Below are positions 1 through 5,101 of a stretch of 5,101 bases of DNA, piece by piece. Under the pieces are notes generated by a model. It made no database searches and was not told the origin of the DNA. It saw only the letters and a list, made by a program, of their open reading frames with translations. A program made the position numbers and the translations under genes. The stretch comes from Bacteroidales bacterium UBA714 (lineage in GTDB: Bacteria > Bacteroidota > Bacteroidia > Bacteroidales > UBA932): NCBI GenBank assembly GCA_002298075.1, contig DBLW01000022.1:1-5101 (forward strand). Direction: 5' to 3'. The first letter of the stretch is position 1. Each line of letters opens with the position of its first letter.

Positions 1-79
1 CGCTCTTGCTCTGCTGTGCCAGCGCAGCTGCGGAAACCATTGCTGCGGCCAACACCAAAGAAAAACGTTTTAAGTTCAT
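1..79 (-). CDS. N-terminus of an exported protein (partial, signal peptide only)
   Basis: Reading the minus strand from the ATG at 77-79 gives 26 codons, MNLKRFSLVLAAAMVSAAAL followed by AQQSKS, before the window edge. This is a textbook Sec signal peptide: a short positive N-region (K4, R5), a hydrophobic Ala/Val/Leu core (about residues 7-20) and an Ala-Leu-Ala signal peptidase I site, with predicted cleavage before Gln-Gln at about residue 22. There is no lipobox cysteine, so the product should be periplasmic, outer-membrane or secreted rather than a lipoprotein. The bases before the ATG are A/T-rich with no Shine-Dalgarno, as is usual in Bacteroidota. The gene lies downstream of, and on the same strand as, the recombinase, 82 bp away. 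The mature protein is outside the window, so its function cannot be stated. Confidence 0.8.
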   Translation of the reverse strand, partial: MNLKRFSLVLAAAMVSAAALAQQSKS

Positions 80-141
80 AATAAATTTATTAGAGTTATA
101 TTGTTGCCTTTTAAAATGTCCTGTTCCGTTTATCTTGGCAG

Positions 142-160
142 TCATTACCCCCGGTAATAA
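142..160 (-). other. Short hairpin just downstream of the recombinase stop codon
   Basis: ATTACC (144-149) and GGTAAT (153-158) form a perfect 6-bp inverted repeat around a 3-nt loop. Read as minus-strand RNA it extends to 8 bp with one G-U pair. It sits two bases past the recombinase TAA (162-164), where a terminator would be expected. There is no U-tract after it on the minus strand, so intrinsic termination is doubtful; it may only mark or protect the mRNA end. The rest of 80-161 shows no other structure I can support, and no convincing -7/-33 promoter for the exported-protein gene. Confidence 0.3.
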
Positions 161-161
161 T

Positions 162-866
162 TTACTGCAGGTCGGTCAATATGCCGGCATAGCGTCTCCT
201 TTCTTCCCGTGTGACTCCGGCAAGATAATTTTCAGTCATCGCAATGCTTGAATGTCCCAGGCTTTCGGATATGAACGGCAGGTCCGCTCCTCCCCTGAGC
301 ATCGTCGTGGCGAACGAGTGCCTGGCCGAGTATGTCGTGAAACAGGGGATTTCCAGTTCTGCCGCTATTTCCTTGAGGGCCTTGTTGCATTGCCCGACAA
401 TCCTCCTTACCGTCCTTGAAATGCTGAACTGGTCCTGTGTATGCTCGGCATATCTGAACAGGAAGGCCTTAGAGTCGCCTTCGTAAGGGCTGCACATCCT
501 GTCCATAATCTGCTTCATCTGCTCTGTCACCGTGGCCCTTATCATTCTGGGGTTGCCGGAGCTTCCTGCCGTCTTATGCCGTATGAAGCATATCTCTCCG
601 TCTATGACATTTTCATGTCTGAGGTACAGCATGTCCCTGAAATTGATGCCGTTGCAGAGATACGAGAACAGCCACAGGTCGCGGTTTTCCTCAAGATGTC
701 CGGGGCCGCGGTAGTTCATGATTCTTCTTATGTGCTCTTTGCTCAATGCCATCCGCCTGCTGTTTGCCCGTGGTATCATATATCTGCCTTTCCCGAAAGG
801 AAATTGGGCCTCTTTGATTATTCCCGCGGATTTCGCCGTGTTCAGTGCACACTTTATGGTTTTCAT
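162..866 (-). CDS. Tyrosine recombinase, C-terminal fragment (catalytic domain)
   Basis: This 234-residue frame opens with ATG (864-866) immediately after the TAA that ends the N-terminal piece. Residues 1-35 finish the core-binding domain and residues about 40-225 are a tyrosine recombinase catalytic domain, which cuts and rejoins DNA through a 3'-phosphotyrosine. Visible active-site landmarks are Lys98 (FIRHKT, the beta-hairpin lysine), Arg182-His183 in TTYSARHSFAT (box II), His205 in SLGHSS and the nucleophile Tyr214 in TENYL. The usual first arginine (GxR motif) reads CNGINF, with Asn75 in its place, and the usual box II histidine three residues before Arg182 is Tyr179. Several Bacteroides integrases, including IntDOT of CTnDOT, also lack the first arginine, so this need not mean inactivity. 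Without the N-terminal piece, specific binding of arm and core sites is doubtful. The frame ends at TAA 162-164. Confidence 0.75.
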   Translation of the reverse strand: MKTIKCALNTAKSAGIIKEAQFPFGKGRYMIPRANSRRMALSKEHIRRIMNYRGPGHLEENRDLWLFSYLCNGINFRDMLYLRHENVIDGEICFIRHKTAGSSGNPRMIRATVTEQMKQIMDRMCSPYEGDSKAFLFRYAEHTQDQFSISRTVRRIVGQCNKALKEIAAELEIPCFTTYSARHSFATTMLRGGADLPFISESLGHSSIAMTENYLAGVTREERRRYAGILTDLQ

Positions 867-1412
867 TTAGATGTGTATCGTCGTGCAGCTTTTCCCCTCA
901 TCTGTCCAGAACCTTTCGCATTCGCGCAGCCACTCCGGAGTGACGGAGGACAGATGGATTGATTTGCCCCCATACTTTTCGGCGGCATTCAATGCCGAAC
1001 GGCATCTGTAGTATGAGTTTACCTGTCCGGCTTTCATGAATTCCCCGGCAAGTGAGGCCAAGGAGGAATTGAGCATCATGCCGCTGTCTTTCCCGAGCCT
1101 TGCAGCCAGGATATCCAGAGAAAAACTTCCGTGTTCACACAGATCGTTCACTTCTTTGCAAAGCCGCTGGAAACAGCTCTCGATGCGGCGGCCTTTCCCG
1201 CTGCTCCTCCGTGAACCGTTCCATTTTTCCCACTCTTCCGGTGACATGTCAACTCCGGTTGTAAAATACTTTTGCGTGCGCCTGTGTACGATTTCGGCCT
1301 TGACAGGGAAGAGGCCGTTCTTCTTTGCTCTGCGCCGGTCTATTATTACCAGGACAGAGACACCGTCTTTAGAATATTTGAGCATATAGACAATAAATTG
1401 AAATGTGGCCAT
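867..1412 (-). CDS. Tyrosine recombinase, N-terminal fragment (arm-binding and part of core-binding domain)
   Basis: This 181-residue reading frame begins at the ATG at 1410-1412. Residues about 5-65 resemble the arm-type DNA-binding domain of Bacteroidota integrases: beta strands around FQFIVY and VSVLVIIDRRR, then a TTGVDMSPEEWEKW stretch, where the aromatic/EEW pattern is typical. Residues about 110-181 begin a helical SAM-like core-binding domain (FMKAG, YYRCRSALNAAEKYGG, TPEWLRECERFW). The frame ends at TAA 867-869 in mid-domain, so it lacks the rest of that domain and all catalytic residues. On its own it could at most bind DNA. A second possible start is Met10 (1383-1385); I kept the upstream ATG because it includes the first beta strand. 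The start codon abuts one copy of the TTTGCGTGC repeat, so binding there could affect expression. The gene diverges from metG. Confidence 0.7.
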   Translation of the reverse strand: MATFQFIVYMLKYSKDGVSVLVIIDRRRAKKNGLFPVKAEIVHRRTQKYFTTGVDMSPEEWEKWNGSRRSSGKGRRIESCFQRLCKEVNDLCEHGSFSLDILAARLGKDSGMMLNSSLASLAGEFMKAGQVNSYYRCRSALNAAEKYGGKSIHLSSVTPEWLRECERFWTDEGKSCTTIHI

Positions 1413-1449
1413 TTGCGTGCAATTTGCATGCAGACCGGCCTTTGCGTGC
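1407..1449. repeat. Cluster of TTTGCGTGC-type direct repeats in the recombinase leader
   Basis: TTTGCGTGC occurs at 1412-1420 and 1441-1449, with a one-mismatch copy TTTGCATGC at 1423-1431. The outer copies are both preceded by GGCC (1407-1410, 1437-1440), directly or with one extra A. Starts are 11 and 18 bp apart, the first close to one helical turn. A further exact copy lies inside the gene at 1271-1279; it and the copy at 1441 share 16 of 20 bases (TTTGCGTGCG, four mismatches, TGTACG). A weaker relative, TTTGCGCTC, is at 1491-1499. The copy at 1412 abuts the recombinase start codon. Direct repeats of about 9 bp near an integrase gene could be arm-type integrase sites or operators; which of these is inference. 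Confidence 0.5.
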
Positions 1450-1486
1450 GGGATTGTACGCTGGGGCGTTTTTCAGAAAAAATGCT

Positions 1487-1494
1487 TATTTTTG
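1487..1494 (+). promoter_or_regulatory. Candidate Bacteroidota -7 promoter element for metG
   Basis: TATTTTTG matches the Bacteroidota -7 consensus TAnnTTTG at every fixed position. It is 56 bp upstream of the metG ATG, so transcription would start near 1500 and leave a leader of about 50 nt. No clear TTTG appears at the expected -33 distance (that stretch is GGGGCG); only a T-run (1469-1473) lies upstream, which is too close. The element is therefore plausible but not proven. I found no comparable element on the minus strand for the divergent recombinase gene. Confidence 0.45.
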
Positions 1495-1499
1495 CGCTC

Positions 1500-1517
1500 G
1501 GATGAAAAAACTCATCC
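1500..1517 (+). other. Perfect 6-bp hairpin in the metG leader
   Basis: GGATGA (1500-1505) and TCATCC (1512-1517) pair perfectly around the 6-nt loop AAAAAC. If transcription starts a few bases after the -7 element at 1487-1494, this hairpin would be at or very near the 5' end of the metG mRNA, where it could stabilise the transcript. It lacks a U-tract, is too short for a T-box or other known methionine-responsive leader, and ends 33 bp before the start codon, so it does not mask initiation. Confidence 0.35.
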
Positions 1518-1550
1518 TTGACAGATAACAATATTTAAATTAAGATACTT

Positions 1551-3740
1551 ATGGAAAAAAAACATAGCCGCACGCTTGTGACCTGCGCGCTTCCATACGC
1601 CAACGGTCCCGTGCATATCGGGCATCTGGCTGGCGTGTATGTCCCTGCCGACATTTATGTCAGATATCTCAGGCTGAAAGGGGAGGATGTCCTCTATGTC
1701 TGCGGATCTGATGAACACGGAGTCCCGATCACGATAAAGGCCCGCCAGCAGGGCTGCACTCCGCAGGATGTGGTTGACAAGTATCACAGAATCATCAAGG
1801 ATTCGTTTTCCGGTCTCGGAATCAATTTCGACATATACAGCCGCACTTCATCCGATGTCCATAAGGAGAATGCCTCGGAATTTTTCCGCAAACTCTATGA
1901 CGGGGGCAAATTCATAACGAAGGAAAGCGAGCAGTATTATGACCCTGAGGCCAAGACTTTCCTTGCCGACAGGTATATTGTGGGAACTTGCCCGAAATGC
2001 GGTGCGGAAGGAGCGTACGGGGACCAGTGCGAGAAGTGCGGAAGCACCCTCAGTCCTGAAGAACTGCTCAATCCGAAGTCAAAGCTCAGCGGTGCGGAGC
2101 CTGTCAAGAAGAAGACCACTCACTGGTATCTTCCGCTCGACAAATACGAGGGATGGCTTTCTGAGTGGATTCTGGATTCGCACAAGGAGTGGAGAAGCAA
2201 TGTCTATGGCCAGTGCAAGAGCTGGATTGACGGAGGGCTTCAGCCGCGTGCCGTAAGCCGTGACCTTGACTGGGGAGTGCCTGTGCCGGTGGAAGGCGCA
2301 GAAGGGAAAGTCCTCTATGTGTGGTTCGATGCACCTATCGGCTATATTTCCAATACTAAGGAACTTCTGCCGCAGTCATGGGAGAAATGGTGGAAGAGCG
2401 AGGATACGAAGCTGGTGCATTTCATCGGCAAGGACAACATCGTCTTCCATTGCATCGTCTTCCCGTCCATGCTCAAGGCATATGGTGACGGTTATATACT
2501 TCCTGAGAATGTTCCTGCCAACGAGTTCCTCAATCTGGAGGGGGACAAAATCTCGACCTCGCGCAACTGGGCCGTGTGGGCGCATGAATATCTGGAGCAG
2601 TTCCCTGGAAAAGAGGATGTTCTCCGTTATGTGCTGACCGCCAATGCACCGGAAACCAAGGACAATGACTTCTCATGGAAAGATTTCCAGGCACGCAACA
2701 ACAGTGAGCTTGTGGCCATATTCGGAAATTTCGTTAATCGCGCTGTGGTGCTTACCCACAAATATTTCGGAGGAAAGGTTCCTGCCGCGGGAGAGCTTCT
2801 TGACATTGACAGGGCTGCCCTGGCTGAGATACCTGCGCTTAAGGCGGGAATGGAGAAGAATCTTGACGGGTATCATTTCCGTGAGGCTCTCAAGGATGCG
2901 ATGAGCATTGCGCGTGTTGGCAACAAATATATCTCTGACACTGAGCCTTGGAAGGTTGCCAAGACCGACATGGACAGGTGTGCTACAATACTCAATGTGA
3001 GCCTTCAGATATGCGCTTCTCTTGCAATAGCGTTCGAACCGTTCCTTCCGTTCTCGGCAGGCAAGCTCCGTGACATGCTCGGAGTCTGCATATGTGCCGG
3101 TTATGACCACAGGGCAGGTGAGCGCGAGACTGTAAATACATACACTTGCTCAGAGGGTGCCGCCTTGCATACCGTACCGGCCGGACATGATTCCGCATGT
3201 TGTCAGGAGGATGGCCGCGTATGCCTGAAATGGGAGATGCTCGGAAATCCGGACCTTCTTCCGGAGGGCCACACGATTGCCGAGGCCGCCCTGCTTTTCG
3301 CAAAGATTGAAGATGACGCCATCCAGGCCCAGCTTGACCGCCTGGCTGCCATAAGGGAGGAGAAAGAGGCTGCCGCAGCCGCAGAGGCCGCAAAGGTCGT
3401 GACTCCCCAGAAAGATGAGGTGACTTTTGATGATTTCATGAAAATGGACATCCGTACGGCTACCGTACTGGAGGCCGAGAGGGTGCCCAAGACTGACAAG
3501 CTTCTGAAACTCAGCATAGACACAGGCATTGACCGCAGGACTATTGTCTCCGGAATAGCTGAGTTCTATGCTCCTGAGGACATGGTCGGCAAGCAGATAT
3601 GCATTCTCGCCAATCTCGCTCCTCGCAAGATACGTGGCATAGAGTCATGCGGAATGATTCTGATGGCCCGCCAGAACGACGGCAAAATGAGATTCATCAC
3701 TCCTGCCGAGGCTCTGTGCAACGGTGCTGAAATAGGTTAG
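1551..3740 (+). CDS. metG: Methionyl-tRNA synthetase, long form with C-terminal tRNA-binding domain
   Basis: This cytoplasmic class I synthetase charges tRNA-Met with methionine using ATP, for initiation and elongation. The 729-residue product has the full set of landmarks: CALPYANGPVHIGH with the HIGH box at 22-25, the CGSDEHG segment at 51-57, a four-cysteine zinc knuckle (C147, C150, C160, C163), DLDWGVPVP at 238-246, and the KMSKS-equivalent KISTS at 333-337. The helical anticodon-binding domain spans about 375-600. An Ala/Glu-rich linker (about 600-618) leads to an OB-fold tRNA-binding domain at about 624-729 (DFMKMDIRTATV), as in E. coli and Bacteroides enzymes. The start is the ATG at 1551, which leaves 7-8 residues before the conserved TLVTCALPYANG core; an A/T-rich leader with no Shine-Dalgarno precedes it. 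The unusual part is residues about 512-559, a Cys/His-rich insert that makes the protein some 50 residues longer than Bacteroides homologues as I recall them. A GH123-like gene follows after four bases. Confidence 0.97.
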   Translation: MEKKHSRTLVTCALPYANGPVHIGHLAGVYVPADIYVRYLRLKGEDVLYVCGSDEHGVPITIKARQQGCTPQDVVDKYHRIIKDSFSGLGINFDIYSRTSSDVHKENASEFFRKLYDGGKFITKESEQYYDPEAKTFLADRYIVGTCPKCGAEGAYGDQCEKCGSTLSPEELLNPKSKLSGAEPVKKKTTHWYLPLDKYEGWLSEWILDSHKEWRSNVYGQCKSWIDGGLQPRAVSRDLDWGVPVPVEGAEGKVLYVWFDAPIGYISNTKELLPQSWEKWWKSEDTKLVHFIGKDNIVFHCIVFPSMLKAYGDGYILPENVPANEFLNLEGDKISTSRNWAVWAHEYLEQFPGKEDVLRYVLTANAPETKDNDFSWKDFQARNNSELVAIFGNFVNRAVVLTHKYFGGKVPAAGELLDIDRAALAEIPALKAGMEKNLDGYHFREALKDAMSIARVGNKYISDTEPWKVAKTDMDRCATILNVSLQICASLAIAFEPFLPFSAGKLRDMLGVCICAGYDHRAGERETVNTYTCSEGAALHTVPAGHDSACCQEDGRVCLKWEMLGNPDLLPEGHTIAEAALLFAKIEDDAIQAQLDRLAAIREEKEAAAAAEAAKVVTPQKDEVTFDDFMKMDIRTATVLEAERVPKTDKLLKLSIDTGIDRRTIVSGIAEFYAPEDMVGKQICILANLAPRKIRGIESCGMILMARQNDGKMRFITPAEALCNGAEIG
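3084..3230 (+). other. Cys/His-rich insertion within MetG (about residues 512-559)
   Basis: Between the conserved LRDMLG and WEMLGNPDLLPEGH segments of the anticodon-binding domain lies a stretch with six cysteines (513, 515, 533, 550, 551, 558) and three histidines (520, 540, 546), including CxC and CC pairs. In Bacteroides MetG, as I remember it, this connection is a short loop of a few residues ending in the conserved Trp. The insert keeps the reading frame and shows no stop or obvious low-complexity sequence. The spacing of Cys and His would permit metal binding, but matches no zinc-finger pattern I can name. It is flanked by the 9-bp direct repeat ATGCTCGGA (3075-3083 and 3237-3245). Confidence 0.6.
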
Positions 3741-3744
3741 CCGT

Positions 3745-5101
3745 ATGGGCCGTCACGTTTGTTTCTGTGCCCTGGCTTTTGTTCTCGGCATTTTGGCTTC
3801 CTGCAATTCTGCGGATGTGCCTGAGGGATTCACGTTCTGCTGGGGAGATTCCGGCAGGCATTACCGTGCGGATGTGAAGCCGCAGGATGATGCCTGCTGT
3901 GCCTTCGGGTTCCCTGCATGGAAAGGGGAGAGGGTGAACGCCATGGCCCTTGTCTGGTCTGATGTTCCGCTTGCGGATGTGAAAGTAAGCGCCGGCGCTC
4001 TCAGGAACGGCCGTCACAGGATTTCCGCTGACGGCCTTAAGGTGCGTTTTGTCAGCTATGTCATGTCTGATGTGCTTGATTCTACACGTTTCGGGCAGTG
4101 CGGATACCGAAAAAAAGCGGATTATGACTCGCTGCTTGTGGCTGATGTGATTGACATTGACTTGTCTCGTGATATTCCTGCAAAGACGGTGCAGCCGGTG
4201 TGGCTTTCCGTTGATGTCCCTTGTGATGCCGAGCCTGGCGAGTATTCCGGTGAGCTTGTCCTTAAAGGCAGCGGTATGGGACGTCAGGTGCTTCCGGTAT
4301 CCCTTACGGTGCTTCCTCGCGTGCTCCCGGAACCTTCTGAGTGGGACTTTCATCTTGACATATGGCAGAATCCGTATTCTGTGGCCAGATATGAGGGAGT
4401 TGAACTTTGGAGTGACGCTCATTTTGATGCCATGAGACCGGTGATGAAGATTCTTGCGGAAGCGGGGCAGAAAGTTGTAACGGCCACTATCATGGACCGC
4501 CCTTGGAACGGGCAGACTGAGGATGCGTTCGGCTCCATGGTTGTAAAGACGAGGAAGACTGACGGCACATGGGATTATGACTTCTCCGCATTTGACAGAT
4601 GGGTGGAGTTCATGGCGGAGCTTGGGATTGACAGCCAGATAAACTGCTATTCGATGATTCCGTGGAACATGAAGTTCGACTATGTGGACGCTGCTTCCGG
4701 ACAGACGCGCTATGTGGAAGCCGGCCTGGACAGCAAGGAGTACCGCTGGTATTGGGAGAGTTTCATTTCGGCTTTCGCCGGGCATCTGCGCGAAAAGGGA
4801 TGGTTCGGAAAAACCATGATTGCCATGGATGAGAGACCTCTGGACGCGATGCTTACGCTCATAGACATTGTAAAAGGCGTGGAACCGGATTTCAAACTGT
4901 CGCTTGCCGGCAACTGGCATCCGGAGATTGAGAAGTATATTGATGATTATTGCCTTGCCTACGGACAGGCTTTCCCTGACGGTGTCGCAGGGCAGAGGCG
5001 TGAGCGTGGACAGTTCAGCACTGTCTATACATGCTGCTCGGAGGCGCGTCCGAACATGTTCCTCGTGTCTGAGCCGTCCGAGGCTTCATGGTTGCCGTGG
5101 C
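3745..5101 (+). CDS. Glycoside hydrolase family 123-like lipoprotein (3' end beyond the window)
   Basis: The frame opens at ATG 3745 and stays open for 452 codons to the edge. Residues 1-20 are a lipoprotein signal with lipobox LASC (Cys20), so the mature protein should be lipid-anchored in the envelope. Residues about 28-190 look like a beta-rich N-terminal domain; from about 198 (EWDFHLDIWQNPYSVARYEGV) begins the catalytic barrel. The adjacent acidic pair Asp362-Glu363 in AMDERP corresponds to the Asp-Glu catalytic pair of GH123, retaining beta-N-acetylgalactosaminidases that use the substrate acetamido group. The later YTCCSEARPN and SEASWLPW segments also fit this GH123/DUF4091 family. 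Characterised members release terminal beta-GalNAc from glycans, but most relatives are untested, so substrate is uncertain. Members are often about 550-600 residues, so roughly 100-150 are missing. The gene starts four bases after metG stops, suggesting cotranscription. ATG 3745 is preferred because it gives the complete signal peptide. Confidence 0.85.
   Translation, partial: MGRHVCFCALAFVLGILASCNSADVPEGFTFCWGDSGRHYRADVKPQDDACCAFGFPAWKGERVNAMALVWSDVPLADVKVSAGALRNGRHRISADGLKVRFVSYVMSDVLDSTRFGQCGYRKKADYDSLLVADVIDIDLSRDIPAKTVQPVWLSVDVPCDAEPGEYSGELVLKGSGMGRQVLPVSLTVLPRVLPEPSEWDFHLDIWQNPYSVARYEGVELWSDAHFDAMRPVMKILAEAGQKVVTATIMDRPWNGQTEDAFGSMVVKTRKTDGTWDYDFSAFDRWVEFMAELGIDSQINCYSMIPWNMKFDYVDAASGQTRYVEAGLDSKEYRWYWESFISAFAGHLREKGWFGKTMIAMDERPLDAMLTLIDIVKGVEPDFKLSLAGNWHPEIEKYIDDYCLAYGQAFPDGVAGQRRERGQFSTVYTCCSEARPNMFLVSEPSEASWLPW

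Larger units (their letters stand above)
162..1412 (-). pseudogene. Tyrosine recombinase/integrase gene interrupted by one in-frame TAA
   Basis: The two minus-strand reading frames 867-1412 and 162-866 are in the same frame and directly adjacent: ATC TAA ATG AAA across 872-861. Read through the TAA (867-869), they make one product of 416 codons, the usual length for Bacteroidota tyrosine recombinases, with three domains in the right order: arm-binding (about 1-65), SAM-like core-binding (about 110-215) and catalytic (about 225-405). The stop lies inside the core-binding domain, in a segment reading TTIHI-stop-MKTIK. By my recollection relatives often have an aromatic residue at this place (pattern like IY[LM]R), so a one-base change of a TAT or TAC tyrosine codon is the simplest origin. 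No frameshift is involved. The best reading is a recently inactivated integrase. A sequencing error, nonsense readthrough or a translationally coupled two-part protein remain possible. Confidence 0.72.

Noticed and set aside
142..160. Hairpin as a strong intrinsic terminator of the recombinase transcript
   Set aside because: The stem is short and partly A/T, and the bases after it on the minus strand (GACTGCCAAG) contain no U-tract.
860..875. A frameshift as the cause of the split recombinase
   Set aside because: The last codon of the first piece, the TAA and the ATG of the second piece are in one continuous frame, so no base gain or loss is needed; a substitution explains it.
441..962. Plus-strand open frame (173 codons) opposite the recombinase
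   Set aside because: It lies entirely over the recombinase coding strand, crosses its internal stop, and shows no domain, signal peptide or start context. The minus strand carries clear integrase motifs.
1413..1550. T-box or S-box (SAM) riboswitch ahead of metG
   Set aside because: The leader is only about 50 nt from the likely transcription start, has a single short hairpin, and shows none of the conserved T-box or SAM-riboswitch elements.
1512..1787. Minus-strand open frame (91 codons) over the metG start
   Set aside because: It overlaps the strongly conserved N-terminal catalytic region of MetG on the opposite strand and has no recognisable features.
3697..4920. Long minus-strand open frame (407 codons) opposite the GH123-like gene
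   Set aside because: Its translation is rich in His, Arg and Pro with no recognisable domain, while the plus strand over the same bases encodes a coherent lipoprotein signal and GH123 motifs. It is an antisense shadow produced by codon bias.
1..5101. tRNA genes, CRISPR arrays or complete insertion sequences
   Set aside because: I saw no cloverleaf-like sequence, no regularly spaced repeat-spacer pattern, and no transposase or terminal inverted repeats; the only repeat cluster is the short TTTGCGTGC group.

Overview
The window looks like a chromosomal stretch of a Bacteroidales bacterium (phylum Bacteroidota). Four things suggest this: a methionyl-tRNA synthetase of the long type with a fused C-terminal tRNA-binding domain, a three-domain tyrosine recombinase of the kind common in Bacteroides and relatives, a TAnnTTTG-type -7 promoter element, and start codons preceded by A/T-rich sequence without a clear Shine-Dalgarno. 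Base composition is close to half GC, which fits a gut Bacteroidales other than classical low-GC Bacteroides. Genus cannot be fixed from the sequence.

Layout. Positions 1-79 (minus) are the first 26 codons of an exported protein with a clear signal peptide; the rest lies outside the window. Positions 162-1412 (minus) hold one tyrosine recombinase/integrase gene split by a single in-frame TAA (867-869) into an N-terminal piece (867-1412) and a C-terminal catalytic piece (162-866). Its leader (about 1407-1449) carries a cluster of TTTGCGTGC-type repeats that touches the start codon. A 138-bp divergent intergenic region (1413-1550) separates it from metG and contains a good -7 element and a short hairpin. 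metG (1551-3740, plus) is intact and has an unusual Cys/His-rich insert of about 48 residues. Four bases after its stop, a lipoprotein of glycoside hydrolase family 123 begins (3745) and runs off the right edge at 5101.

How the parts relate. metG and the GH123-like lipoprotein are probably cotranscribed, with no obvious metabolic link: one is housekeeping translation, the other an outer-envelope glycan enzyme. The recombinase has no recognisable mobile-element cargo beside it. It is either a decayed remnant of an integrated element or a solitary site-specific recombinase next to an exported-protein gene. The premature stop favours decay, although both pieces keep intact reading frames and the catalytic piece starts immediately after the stop.

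The points most worth checking are the single-codon interruption of the recombinase, its non-canonical active site, the repeat cluster at its start, and the Cys/His-rich insertion in MetG. I see no RNA genes, CRISPR array or complete insertion sequence.
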